Of a stretch of DNA of 64,000 bases, positions 25,958 to 34,641 are shown piece by piece. A program made the translations under genes and the position numbers. Below the pieces are notes generated by a model. The model worked only from the letters and a program-made list of their open reading frames with translations, ran no database searches and was not told where the DNA came from. Source of the stretch: Burkholderia sp. BCC0506 (GTDB lineage Bacteria; Pseudomonadota; Gammaproteobacteria; Burkholderiales; Burkholderiaceae); NCBI RefSeq assembly GCF_902833145.1, contig NZ_CADFEN010000001.1:249994-313993 (forward strand), written 5' to 3'. How positions within the stretch are numbered: position 1 is the stretch's first letter; each line of letters begins with the position of its first letter.

Positions 25958-27130
25958 ATGACTACACATCGCGACCGCCCGGCCTATACGCTGTGGCAAC
26001 TGACCAGATACTTCGCGTGGCTCGGCGCGACGGGTTTCGGCGGGCCGGTCGCGCTCGCCGGCTACATGCACCGGGACCTCGTGGACACGCGCCGATGGAT
26101 CGCGGACGCGGACTACAAGGAAGGCCTGGCGCTCGCGCAACTCGCACCGGGCCCGCTTGCCGCGCAACTGGCGATCTATCTCGGCTACGTGCACTACCGC
26201 ATCGTCGGCGCCACGATGGTCGGGATCGCGTTCGTGCTGCCGTCGTTCCTGATGGTGGTGCTGCTCGGCTACGCATACATGCGGTTCGGCGGCCTGACGT
26301 GGATGCAGTCGGTGTTCTACGGTGTCGGCGCGGCGGTGATCGGCATCATCGCGATCAGCGCGCGCAAGCTGACCGCGAAAAGCATCGGTCGCGACAAGCT
26401 GCTGTGGGCGATCTATCTCGTGCTGGTGGCCGTGACGGTGATCACCGAATCGGAAGTGGCGTGGCTGTTTCTCGCGGCCGGCCTGCTCGTCTGGTTCACG
26501 CGCGCGCCGCCCAGGTGGCTACGCCAGCGCCGCGTCAATGCGGCGGTGGCGTTGCCCGTGTCCGCGACCGGCGCCTGGCTCGGTATCGTCGACTGGCCGC
26601 AGCTCGCGCAACTCGCCGTTTTCTTCGCGAAGGCCGGCGCGTTCGTGTTCGGCTCGGGGCTCGCCATCGTGCCGTTCCTGTATGGCGGCGTGGTCACCGA
26701 GCACCAGTGGCTCAACGAGAAGCAGTTCGTCGACGCCGTCGCCGTCGCGATGATCACGCCCGGCCCGGTCGTCATCACGGTGGGCTTCATCGGCTATCTG
26801 GTGGCGGGGCTGCCCGGCGCGTGCGTGGCGGCGGCCGGCACGTTCCTGCCGTGCTATCTGTTTACCGTGTTGCCGGCGCCGTACTTCAAGAAGTACGGCC
26901 GGCTGCCGGCGATTCTGGCATTCGTCGATGGCGTGACGGCCGCGGCCGTCGGCGCGATCACGGGGTCGGTGATCGTGCTGGCCCGACGTTCGATCGTCGA
27001 TGTGCCCACCGCGTTGATGGCGCTCGCGACGATCGTGCTGCTGGTCAGGTTCAAGAAGCTGTCGGAGCCGGTGATCGTGGGCGGCGCCGCGGTGATGGGC
27101 CTGATCGTGTATCCGCTGCTGCATCATTGA
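25958..27130 (+). CDS. chrA: Chromate efflux transporter ChrA
   Basis: A 390-residue inner-membrane transporter of the CHR family, of the long two-domain type. The N-terminal CHR half opens with WLGATGFGGPVALAG and LAQLAPGPLAAQLAIYLG. The C-terminal half repeats the pattern with FAKAGAFVFGSGLAIVPFL and VAVAMITPGPVVITVGFIG. About ten hydrophobic segments are visible. It exports chromate from the cytoplasm. ATG 25958 lies 19 bases after the chrB stop, so it is cotranscribed; the third gene of the unit starts 14 bases after its stop. Confidence 0.93.
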   Translation: MTTHRDRPAYTLWQLTRYFAWLGATGFGGPVALAGYMHRDLVDTRRWIADADYKEGLALAQLAPGPLAAQLAIYLGYVHYRIVGATMVGIAFVLPSFLMVVLLGYAYMRFGGLTWMQSVFYGVGAAVIGIIAISARKLTAKSIGRDKLLWAIYLVLVAVTVITESEVAWLFLAAGLLVWFTRAPPRWLRQRRVNAAVALPVSATGAWLGIVDWPQLAQLAVFFAKAGAFVFGSGLAIVPFLYGGVVTEHQWLNEKQFVDAVAVAMITPGPVVITVGFIGYLVAGLPGACVAAAGTFLPCYLFTVLPAPYFKKYGRLPAILAFVDGVTAAAVGAITGSVIVLARRSIVDVPTALMALATIVLLVRFKKLSEPVIVGGAAVMGLIVYPLLHH

Positions 27131-27144
27131 CCACGGAGGCCGCC

Positions 27145-27606
27145 ATGCAATGGATTACGCGACAACGTCCGAAGATCGACCGGGTGGCGTGCCCCTGGCT
27201 CATTGCCCGTTTCATCGACGAGACGCCCGAGTTTCTGTACGTCCCGCCGGGCGACGTGCTGCGGATCGCGAACGAGACCGGTGCGATTCCGTACGACATT
27301 CCGGACGTGGAGCTGACGCACGTCGGCGAGCATTGCAGCTTCGATGCGTTTCTCGACAAATACGGTCTGGCCGACGATCACGCGTTGCAGCACATGGCCC
27401 GCATCATCCGCGGCGCGGATACGTCGCGGCTCGACCTGACGCCGCAGTCGAGCGGGCTGTATGCGATTTCGCTTGGACTGTCGGACATGTTTTCCGACGA
27501 TCGCGAGATGCTCGAGCATGGTCTGGTCATGTACGACGCGCTGTATGCGTGGTGCAGGCATTGTCAGGCCGAAGGCCATGCGTGGCCGCCGAGAATGGCG
27601 CAGTGA
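27145..27606 (+). CDS. Stand-alone ChrB C-terminal domain protein
   Basis: A 153-residue protein equivalent to the C-terminal half of ChrB. It shares the RxKIDRVACPWLIARFID, LTHVGEHCSFDAFL and ALQHMARIIRGAD positions with RHLWVDRVASAWLIRRFID and its sequel in ChrB (24976-25938). A GGAGG site precedes ATG 27145. Single-domain ChrB-C proteins occur in several chr operons with proposed chromate-related or redox roles, not settled. It contains Cys in VACPWL and CRHC that the longer ChrB lacks, so thiol chemistry is possible (inference). Third gene of the chr operon. Confidence 0.88.
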   Translation: MQWITRQRPKIDRVACPWLIARFIDETPEFLYVPPGDVLRIANETGAIPYDIPDVELTHVGEHCSFDAFLDKYGLADDHALQHMARIIRGADTSRLDLTPQSSGLYAISLGLSDMFSDDREMLEHGLVMYDALYAWCRHCQAEGHAWPPRMAQ

Positions 27607-27671
27607 CGAGCCGCGGAGCGCGGTTCATGCGGACGTCCGGCGCGGCCGCCGGTTTGCCCGCTCGATGGATG

Positions 27672-27695
27672 AAAAAAAGCCCGCGATGCGCGGGC
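27672..27695 (-). terminator. Strong terminator after small lipoprotein gene
   Basis: Read on the minus strand, GCCCGCG pairs with CGCGGGC around a 3-base loop and runs into seven T residues. It ends the small lipoprotein transcript and faces the chr operon end. Confidence 0.85.
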
Positions 27696-27701
27696 GTTGC
27701 C

Positions 27702-27863
27702 TCAACAGTTGCCTTTCTTGGCCTGCCCCGGCGGACAGAATCCATTGCCCGGCCCGCCCTGCGGTGCGACCACGACCGGCGCGCCAGGGACATAGGCGAC
27801 GCACCCGCCGAGCGCACCCACCAAGCTCGCCGCTGCGAGCAATGCGATAACCCCTTTTTTCAC
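27702..27863 (-). CDS. Small lipoprotein, 53 aa
   Basis: A short gene starting at GTG 27863 behind GGAGA, ending TGA at 27702. The product begins MKKGVIALLAAASLVGALGG, a clear lipoprotein signal with Cys21 as the lipidation site. The mature part is only about 33 residues, rich in Pro, Gly and Val, with two further cysteines (GFCPPGQAKKGNC). A strong terminator 7 bases past the stop supports a real transcription unit. It lies downstream of the DUF4382 lipoprotein gene on the same strand (59 bases away). Function unknown. Confidence 0.75.
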   Translation of the reverse strand: MKKGVIALLAAASLVGALGGCVAYVPGAPVVVAPQGGPGNGFCPPGQAKKGNC

Positions 27864-27922
27864 TTCGTTCTCCCGTTGGAAGGAAAGGGCCGAACGGCCC
27901 TTTCGATGATGCCGTCAGTTCG

Positions 27923-29080
27923 TCAGAAACTGAAGTTGACGTTGGACTGACTGGTCGTTGCGTTGACGTTCGCCGATTGGGTCGCGCCCGACGCCGCGTC
28001 GGCCTCGATCGTATATTGGCCCGCGGCAGCCGGCGCCGCGGCCAGCGCGACCGGCAGCGAACCCGAGTAGGTGCCGACGATCGGTGCGGCAGTGGGCACC
28101 GACAGCGAATAGGCGCCGGTGTCCATGTTCGCGTTGATCGACGTGATCTCGTAGGCGTTCGCATCGATCGTCTGCAGCGCACGCACGAAGGCGTTCGCGC
28201 TCGCCGTCACCGTACCGCCGACGGTGCTCATCGTCGAGGCCGGCAGCGTGATCGGCGCGTTCGACGCCGACACCGCCGTGGTCGTGTTCACGACGACCGG
28301 AACCGAGCGGACGATGCCCGATGCGAAGTTGTTCTGCACGATCACGACATCGTAATTGCCCTGCGTCGAACTCTGGATCAGCGGCGACAGCACGAACTTG
28401 CCGGAACTGTCGGCCACCGTGCCGCGGACGACCTTGCCGCCTTGTTCGGCATAGACGGTCGCGCCGGCTTCGGCGGATGCGACGTAACCGGAGATCGCGC
28501 CGCTCACGACGGTCGGGACCGCGGTGACGACGGGTTTCAGCGCATACGAGCCGTTGCCGCGCTGGACGATCGACTTGCATGCGTTGAAGTCGAGCACGAG
28601 ATCGACGAGCGTGTTGGGCTGGACCGTGAACGGCTGGATGATCTTGTAGCCGCTTTGCGTCGCGCTCGGCGTGGCGAGCGCCTGTTCGGTGCCGCCGGTC
28701 GGGACGACCGAGTTCGCGAGGGTGTTGCCTTGATTCTGCGCGAGCACCAGGCGGACTTGCTGATACTGGCCGGCGGGCAGCGCGGTCTGGCCGAGATCGG
28801 CGAGCACGCCGTTGGTCAGCGACAGCAGGTCGATCTTCTGCGGCGTCGCGAGGGAAACGGTCGACCAGCCGGCATCGTTGTCGGCGGCGTTCGCGTTTGC
28901 ATTGACGCGGACTTGCGAGACGGTGACGTACACATGATCGAAACCGCAGGATGGCGCATCCGTCATCGCGACGTGCAGCGTACCGGTTTGCGTGCCGCCG
29001 CCGTCGTCGCCGCCGCCGCAACCGGCGAGGACGAATGGGACGAAGGCCGCGCACAGGGCGCTCTTGATGAGATTGTTCAT
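27923..29080 (-). CDS. DUF4382 lipoprotein
   Basis: A 385-residue lipoprotein: signal ending VLAGC followed by a Gly/Asp linker (GGGDDGGG). Residues about 32-170 match DUF4382 (GTLHVAMTDAPSCGFDHVYV, LPAGQYQQVRLVL, VDLVLDFNACKSIV). A carboxypeptidase-regulatory-like beta domain follows (about 190-250: VSGAISGYVASAEAGATVYA, DSSGKFVLSPL), then a Thr/Ala-rich beta region to the end. This architecture suggests a surface or periplasmic protein of beta sandwiches. A GGGGG site precedes ATG 29080. The gene for a 53-residue lipoprotein follows in the same direction. Molecular role unknown. Confidence 0.88.
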   Translation of the reverse strand: MNNLIKSALCAAFVPFVLAGCGGGDDGGGTQTGTLHVAMTDAPSCGFDHVYVTVSQVRVNANANAADNDAGWSTVSLATPQKIDLLSLTNGVLADLGQTALPAGQYQQVRLVLAQNQGNTLANSVVPTGGTEQALATPSATQSGYKIIQPFTVQPNTLVDLVLDFNACKSIVQRGNGSYALKPVVTAVPTVVSGAISGYVASAEAGATVYAEQGGKVVRGTVADSSGKFVLSPLIQSSTQGNYDVVIVQNNFASGIVRSVPVVVNTTTAVSASNAPITLPASTMSTVGGTVTASANAFVRALQTIDANAYEITSINANMDTGAYSLSVPTAAPIVGTYSGSLPVALAAAPAAAGQYTIEADAASGATQSANVNATTSQSNVNFSF

Positions 29081-29476
29081 ATGTCACCCCCCAATTGGGA
29101 TCGTTATCGTGGGTGACGGGAGAATAGCTCGACCGCGGCTCACTATCTGGGCATCTTTGAAACGAACCGTAACATTCTGTTAGATCGGTCGGTTTTTACC
29201 GGGATGAGTCTCGCGTCGGAGCATGCCGGGCGGGTGGCGAAGGCGAGTGCTTCGTGCGGCGCGGCAGCAAGCGCTTTTGTCATACGTTTAGCGCCGCTTT
29301 GGGCGCAGGGTTGCATCTCGACGTCTTCCGCCCGCGGGTATGCCTGCATGATCGGCATGACGTTGACCATGAAAGCAGGAGGCTTGCCGGCTGTAACACT
29401 GAGTTGTCGGCAAAGTAGAGCCGCTCGTGACGGCAATCTGGCAAGATGCCCCGACTGACCGGAGACAGGTATCCCC
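29081..29476. other. Divergent intergenic region, 396 bp
   Basis: Lies between the divergent DUF4382 lipoprotein and DJ-1/PfpI genes. AT-rich patches at about 29140-29200 and 29270-29290 probably hold the two promoters, but I could not assign -35 and -10 elements with confidence. No gene seen. Confidence 0.45.
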
Positions 29477-30076
29477 ATGCACATCGCAATCGTGACCTTC
29501 CAGGGCTTCAACGAGCTCGACTCCCTCATTGCGCTCGGCGTGCTCAATCGAATCAGGAAGCCCGGCTGGCGGGTCACCCTCTGTTGCCCGACGCCCTCCG
29601 TCACCTCGATGAACGGGGTAACCGTGCAGGCGCAGTCGACGTTGGCGGACGCGTGCACGGCCGATGCCGTCATCGTCGGGAGCGGCACGCAAACGCGGGA
29701 GGTCGTCAACGACGCGGCGCTGATGGCGCAGCTCCAGTTCGATCCTGCCCGGCAGCTCATCGGCGCGCAATGTTCGGGCACGCTGGTCCTGGCGAAGCTC
29801 GGCTTGCTCGGCACCATCCCGGCCTGCACCGATCTCACGACGAAGCCCTGGGTGATCGAGGCCGGCGTCGACGTCCTGGATCAGCCCTTCTTCGCTCGAG
29901 GCAACGTCGCCACCGCGGGGGGCTGCTTTGCTTCGCAGTATCTGGCCGCATGGCTCATCGCGCGCCTCGAAGGCGAGGACGCCGCGCGCAGCGCGCTGCA
30001 CTACGTCGCGCCGGTCGGCGAGAAGGACGAGTATGTTTCCCGCGCGCTGACGAACATCAAGCCGTACATGCCGTAG
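29477..30076 (+). CDS. DJ-1/PfpI family protein
   Basis: A 199-residue protein of the DJ-1/PfpI (class I glutamine amidotransferase-like) superfamily. It opens MHIAIVTFQGFNELD and carries the nucleophile elbow IGAQCSGTLVLAKLGLL with Cys99, the residue used in glyoxalase-, amidase- or isocyanide-hydratase-like members. The later segment ATAGGCFASQYLAAWLI is also typical. A GGAGACAGG site precedes the ATG. Monocistronic as far as can be seen; convergent with the panE-like gene. Which DJ-1 activity it has cannot be told from sequence. Confidence 0.88.
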   Translation: MHIAIVTFQGFNELDSLIALGVLNRIRKPGWRVTLCCPTPSVTSMNGVTVQAQSTLADACTADAVIVGSGTQTREVVNDAALMAQLQFDPARQLIGAQCSGTLVLAKLGLLGTIPACTDLTTKPWVIEAGVDVLDQPFFARGNVATAGGCFASQYLAAWLIARLEGEDAARSALHYVAPVGEKDEYVSRALTNIKPYMP

Positions 30077-30211
30077 TCCGACGGGAAACGGCGCAGCTCT
30101 CGTCGCAGCGGGCCGGGATCGGCGAGCGGGCCGGCTTCGGTGGCATTGCTCGCCGGCGTCGCCTCCAGCGCGGATTCACACTCATCGGGCGGAATGGCGC
30201 ATGCGTCGCTG

Positions 30212-31117
30212 TCAGCCCGGCCCATCGCTCGCCGCCGCGAGAAGCGGCACGACCAGATCGCTGATCGGCGTCGGAATGCCGTGCGTTCGTCCGTATCGCT
30301 GCACGACGCCATTCCGGCAGTCCCATTCGAGCGGACGGTTGTCCTGCCGGTCGGCAAGAATCGACGTACCCAGATCGGGCGGAAAGCCATGGAATCCATC
30401 GATGATTTCCTGCGGCACTTCATCGCCCAGCTTCGCGCCCTCCGCACGCGCGACCGCCAGACATTCCCGCAGGTACGCGAGCGACAGTTCGGTGATATCG
30501 CGTCGCGAGAACATGCCGGCGCGGCGACCGGTCAGCACCATGAGCCCGGCAACCGCGTTCTGCAACAGCTTGCGCCACGCGAGCGAGATGAAATCGTCCG
30601 CCACCTCGGGCGCGCAGCGCGTGCCGCGCAAAGCCGACACCACCACGTGGCTCGCCGGCGTATCGGGCAGGGTGAGCCGAGGCTTGCCCCGCAGCCACAC
30701 CGACGCGCCCGATTCGCGTTGCGCGGGAAACCAGACGACCGACGGCACGACCGTGGCGCCGGCCGCATACGGCGCGAACGCGGCTTGCTGCTCGACGCCG
30801 TTTTGCAGCACGCAGACGACGGTATGCGCATCGCACAGCGCGGCGACCCAGGGTGCCGCGCTCGCCGTCTGCGTCGACTTGACCGCAACGAACACGAGAT
30901 CGACCTTTTCGCTGACCGCTTGCGGATCGGTCAGCACGGGCCCGGGCACGACGATCTCGCCGCCGTCGAAGCGCAGCTTCAGTTGCGCGTGCGCCGAGCG
31001 GCCGCACATCGCCGGCGTGCGGCCGGCTTCATGAAGGGCCGCGGCGACGGTCGTGCCGATCGCGCCGGGACCGACGAGGGCGACGCTCGGGTAGTCGGAT
31101 TTCGTCATGGTGTTCAT
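30212..31117 (-). CDS. 2-dehydropantoate 2-reductase family protein
   Basis: A 301-residue ketopantoate reductase (PanE/ApbA) family member. The N-terminal Rossmann motif is LVGPGAIGTTVAAALHEAG; the mid-region VLQNGVEQ and the helical domain WRKLLQNAVAGLMVLTGRR, with the conserved Lys, follow. In pantothenate synthesis PanE reduces ketopantoate with NADPH. Here the gene is coupled to an MFS transporter (its ATG 31117 overlaps the transporter stop codon as ATGA) and has a divergent LysR, so an accessory ketoacid-reducing role is as likely as pantothenate synthesis (inference). Confidence 0.88.
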   Translation of the reverse strand: MNTMTKSDYPSVALVGPGAIGTTVAAALHEAGRTPAMCGRSAHAQLKLRFDGGEIVVPGPVLTDPQAVSEKVDLVFVAVKSTQTASAAPWVAALCDAHTVVCVLQNGVEQQAAFAPYAAGATVVPSVVWFPAQRESGASVWLRGKPRLTLPDTPASHVVVSALRGTRCAPEVADDFISLAWRKLLQNAVAGLMVLTGRRAGMFSRRDITELSLAYLRECLAVARAEGAKLGDEVPQEIIDGFHGFPPDLGTSILADRQDNRPLEWDCRNGVVQRYGRTHGIPTPISDLVVPLLAAASDGPG

Positions 31118-32331
31118 CCAGTGGAGTCGTCTGCCAGATGCGGGCGCAGTGCGAGGGCGAGCGGAAAAATCGCGAGGGCGGTCAAGGCGGTCGCATACGT
31201 GGCGCCATGCACACCGATCCTGTCGCCGAGGAAACCGTAGAGAACGGGCGATATCGCGCCCGATGCGATCGTCCCCGTGTAGAAGATCGCGAACGCGCGC
31301 TCGGTGCGCTCGGGCGCGGACATCTCCGGCACGGTTCCGTACAGCACCGACGACGTGCCGTTGAGCATCATGCCCAGGATCGGCAGCAGCACCATCGTCA
31401 GCGACAACGGGAGATACATTACCGCGATGATGCACGCGGCGGTACCCCCTTCCGTGAGCAGCACCGTCCGGACCATACCCATGCGCGCGCCGAGCCAGCC
31501 GCACAGGAATTTGCCGGCCGCACCGCCAATGAAAACGAGCGCAAGGGCCGTTCCCAGCAATTGCGGCGAGACGCCCTTCGCCTTCAGCAGGAAAGGCAGA
31601 AAGGTCAGCAGTCCCATGCGGACGGCCGTATCGAGCACGCCGATGGAAAACAGCGCGGGGAATCCGCCTGCTCCGGCGCCACGGTGGGCGCACGCGTGCG
31701 CGTTTGCCGTCGTCTTGCCGGCGGCGGCGCGTGGCACCACGGGAAACCACAGCGCGATGGCGGCGGCCACGACGCAGCCCAGTCCGGCGACGACCCACAG
31801 CGCGTGACGCCACGGCATCATCGTGACGAGCAGCGAGATGGCGGCCGGCAGCGCGGATTTCCCGAGATCGCCGGAAAAGTTGTAGATGCTCAGCGGGCCT
31901 CGCGCGTCGCGCCCGTAGAGGCGGGAGACGGCGCCCGATGCGATCGGATGCTGCGTGCTGGATCCGCCGCCTGAAATCGCCAGCGCGACGCCCAGGCCGA
32001 GCAGGCCACCCGACACGCCCGCGAGCGCATAGCCGAGCGCGGCGAGCAGCGTGCCGACCGCGAGGGTCGCGCGGCTGCCCAGGCGTTGGGCGAGACGCCC
32101 CGCCGACAGCTGCAGCGTCGCCATCGTGCCGGCATAGACGCCGCGCAGGATGGCGAGGGCCGCAAAGTCGAGCCCGAATTCCGCCTGCCACACGGGTAGC
32201 AGCGCGTAGATCATGTCCGTATAGCCGTCGTGCATGGCGTGCGCAAGGCAGGACAGCCACAGCACGCGCTGTCGGCGCGGCGCAGTCTCCTGCATGGCGG
32301 AAGGGGAAAAAACCGGCAGGCGCATCGTCAT
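31114..32331 (-). CDS. MFS transporter, fosmidomycin-resistance (Fsr)-like
   Basis: A 405-residue, 12-helix major facilitator. The first helix segment CLAHAMHDGYTDMIYALLPVW is characteristic of the Fsr-like group, and LAQRLGSRATLAVG gives the loop 2-3 motif. ATG 32331 follows GGAGCGA (second ATG at 32325). The last codons overlap the panE-like start, so the two are translated together. A LysR gene starts 132 bases away on the other strand. Direction of transport and substrate are not determined; Fsr members are exporters. Confidence 0.9.
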   Translation of the reverse strand: MTMRLPVFSPSAMQETAPRRQRVLWLSCLAHAMHDGYTDMIYALLPVWQAEFGLDFAALAILRGVYAGTMATLQLSAGRLAQRLGSRATLAVGTLLAALGYALAGVSGGLLGLGVALAISGGGSSTQHPIASGAVSRLYGRDARGPLSIYNFSGDLGKSALPAAISLLVTMMPWRHALWVVAGLGCVVAAAIALWFPVVPRAAAGKTTANAHACAHRGAGAGGFPALFSIGVLDTAVRMGLLTFLPFLLKAKGVSPQLLGTALALVFIGGAAGKFLCGWLGARMGMVRTVLLTEGGTAACIIAVMYLPLSLTMVLLPILGMMLNGTSSVLYGTVPEMSAPERTERAFAIFYTGTIASGAISPVLYGFLGDRIGVHGATYATALTALAIFPLALALRPHLADDSTG

Positions 32332-32463
32332 TCGCTCCGTGCGAGCGGTGCATGAAAACCGCTCGTGGTATCGCTTTCAGGCTCGATGTGCAAATTTTAT
32401 GGCCGGCAGGATCGCCATTTCAATTGAGCTAAAATCGCGTCAACGGAGAGAAAAAGTCACGTC

Positions 32464-33435
32464 ATGAGCGAAAGCCCGGAGGTTGCGAAGCATCGAGGCG
32501 AGTTGCCCCCGCTCAATGCGCTGCGCGCTTTCGATGCGGTCGCGCGGCACGGCAGTTTCGCCGGAGCCGCGGCGGAACTGCACGTCACCCACTGGGCCGT
32601 CGGAAAACAGATCAGGTTGCTGGAGGACTGGTTCGGCCTGCCGTTGTTCGACCGCCGGCCGCGCGGCGTTGCGTTGACCGACGAAGGGGCCGCGTTGCTG
32701 AATGACGTCAGCCACGCGTTCGAGCGGCTCGGTACCGCGGTGGTGCGACTGCGCCACAACACGTTCACGCACCGGATATCCGGCGTCGTGCGGGTGAACG
32801 TGCCGATGAGCTTTGCATTTTGCTGGCTGCTGCCGCGGCTCGCCGATTTCCATTCGCGATACCCGGACATCGACGTCAGGGTATCGACGACCTCGCGCAA
32901 GCTGCGCTATGTCGCCGACGCTTTCGATATCGGCGTGCGCTCCGGTCCCGAACACGGCGCGGGCGTCGTATCGCGCCCGTTGATGCCCGACCTGCGCGTG
33001 CCGGCCTGCAGTCCCGCCGTGCTGCGCCAGCATCCGATCCAGAGCGTGACCGACCTGCGCCATCACACGCTGCTGCATTCGGCCACGACGCGCGCCGCCT
33101 GGTCGCACTGGTTGAAGGAAGCCGGTGCGTCCGATCTGCGGGCCGCGCGCCACGTCGAATTCGATCACGTGAATCTTCAGCTCGGCGCGGCCGTCGAGGG
33201 GCTCGGCGTGGCGCTGGCATCGCTGCCGCTGATCGGACGCGATCTCGCCGAAGGGCGCCTCGTGTGTCCCGTCGCATCGCCCGTATGGCGTGCCGACGAC
33301 TACATGCTGGTGACGAACGCCGATCGTGCCGACGATGCCGCGGTGTCCGCGTTCGAACGATGGATGGAAGGCATGGCGAGCCGGGAGGGCGCACCGGGCT
33401 CGCCGATCAGGCCGGCCGGCGCGGCGCCGGCGTAG
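32464..33435 (+). CDS. LysR-family regulator (GcvA-like)
   Basis: A 323-residue LysR regulator of the GcvA-like type. DNA-binding domain: PPLNALRAFDAVARHGSFAG with AAAELHVTHWAVGKQIRLLE. The effector domain includes GVVRVNVPMSFAFCWLLPRL and ADAFDIGVRSGPEHG. The C-terminal 25 residues are a Pro/Ala/Gly-rich extension. It is transcribed away from the MFS-panE operon across a 132-base gap that includes an AT-rich TAAAAT (-10-like, 32430-32435). It is the natural candidate to regulate that operon and itself. Confidence 0.9.
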   Translation: MSESPEVAKHRGELPPLNALRAFDAVARHGSFAGAAAELHVTHWAVGKQIRLLEDWFGLPLFDRRPRGVALTDEGAALLNDVSHAFERLGTAVVRLRHNTFTHRISGVVRVNVPMSFAFCWLLPRLADFHSRYPDIDVRVSTTSRKLRYVADAFDIGVRSGPEHGAGVVSRPLMPDLRVPACSPAVLRQHPIQSVTDLRHHTLLHSATTRAAWSHWLKEAGASDLRAARHVEFDHVNLQLGAAVEGLGVALASLPLIGRDLAEGRLVCPVASPVWRADDYMLVTNADRADDAAVSAFERWMEGMASREGAPGSPIRPAGAAPA

Positions 33436-33452
33436 CGCGGTCGCTACGCCGG
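33427..33452. terminator. Bidirectional terminator hairpin
   Basis: A perfect 10-bp stem CCGGCGTAGC/GCTACGCCGG with a 6-base loop. It overlaps the LysR stop codon and lies between the convergent LysR and porin genes. Confidence 0.65.
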
Positions 33453-33468
33453 GCCGGCGAGTCGACGA

Positions 33469-34641
33469 TCAGAAGCCGTGGAACATGCCGATGTTGACCT
33501 GCACCTGGTTGCCGCCCGACGAGGTGTTGCCGAAGTCGGCGGCCGACGCCTGGGCGCCCTTCGCATGGACGTACGCGCCCATCGCATACAGCGCGGTACT
33601 CTTCGACAGCGAGTACGTCGCGCCCAGCGACACCTGGTTGATCGAGGCCATCGTGCGCCCTTCGGCCGCCTGCTTGGGCGTGGCCGCGGAACCGTAGACG
33701 TACGTGTAACCGGTCGCAAGGGACAGCGCCGGCGTGACGCGGTACTGCAGGAGCGCGCCGAGCACGTTGAAGTGGATCGACGGCTGGCCATCGTTGCCCT
33801 TGTACTGGGCGTTCGAGTAGCGCAGGCCAGCGGTGTACGGCCCCACCTGGTATTGCGCTGCGACTTGCGCGATGCCCGCGCTCTTGAACGCATTGCCGCC
33901 GTTGTAGCCCGAACTCGGATAACCCAGCGCGCCACCGAAGCTCGGTTGTGCCGTTGCGTTCAACCATCCGTTCTCGCCCTGGTTGGCCGCACGAAAGTAG
34001 CCGCCGGCGACCGTCAGGCCGCCTTGCGCATAGGTCGCGGCCGCCGACCACGATTGACCGGAGCCCGTTGAACCCGCAACGCCGCCGAACGAGTACGCGC
34101 CTTCGGCCTGAAAGCCGTTGATGATCGGCGAAATGTACTTCACGGCATTGTTCTGGTTCGTCGTGTTGTCGTTGTTGTCGACGTCGCCCGGCGTCGAGAA
34201 GGTCGACGCCGAAATGGCGTCGCCCGTCAGCACCTGGACCATTTCGGTCACGGCGTCGAGCTGGCGCCCCATGCGCAGCGCGCCGTACCGATCGGACGCG
34301 AGGCCGACGTAGGCCTGGCGGTTGAACAGCGAACGCGTGGCGCCGATCGGCCCTTGGCCGCCTATGCCGCCTGTCGCGATGTTGAAGCCATTCTCGATCT
34401 TGAATACCGCCTGGAGGCCGCCGCCGAGGTCCTCTTGCCCCCTGAGGCCCCACTTGTTCGAGCCGGAGGCGCCGCCATCGAGGCCGAACCGGCTGTGGCC
34501 ATTGATGTTCGACGTATAGCCGATGCCCGCGTCGAGCATGCCGTACAGGGTGACCGACGACTGTGCCATTGCTGCCGAAGATGCTGCGAAGGCGGCAACA
34601 GCGATAACGCTGATGTTGATCTTCTTGTTGTTCATCTGCAT
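33469..34641 (-). CDS. General porin (Burkholderia OmpC-like, Gram-negative porin)
   Basis: A 390-residue trimeric outer-membrane porin with a signal peptide ending SSAAMA, and a mature start QSSVTLYGMLDAGIGYTSN typical of beta-proteobacterial porins. Later segments NKWGLRGQEDLGGGLQAVF, FNRQAYVGLASDRYGALRMG and the final strand ending in Phe (GMFHGF) match the 16-strand family. ATG 34641 and ATG 34635 are both possible starts; ribosome sites are weak for both. Its upstream region is long and contains a palindrome at 34778-34792. Confidence 0.93.
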   Translation of the reverse strand: MQMNNKKINISVIAVAAFAASSAAMAQSSVTLYGMLDAGIGYTSNINGHSRFGLDGGASGSNKWGLRGQEDLGGGLQAVFKIENGFNIATGGIGGQGPIGATRSLFNRQAYVGLASDRYGALRMGRQLDAVTEMVQVLTGDAISASTFSTPGDVDNNDNTTNQNNAVKYISPIINGFQAEGAYSFGGVAGSTGSGQSWSAAATYAQGGLTVAGGYFRAANQGENGWLNATAQPSFGGALGYPSSGYNGGNAFKSAGIAQVAAQYQVGPYTAGLRYSNAQYKGNDGQPSIHFNVLGALLQYRVTPALSLATGYTYVYGSAATPKQAAEGRTMASINQVSLGATYSLSKSTALYAMGAYVHAKGAQASAADFGNTSSGGNQVQVNIGMFHGF

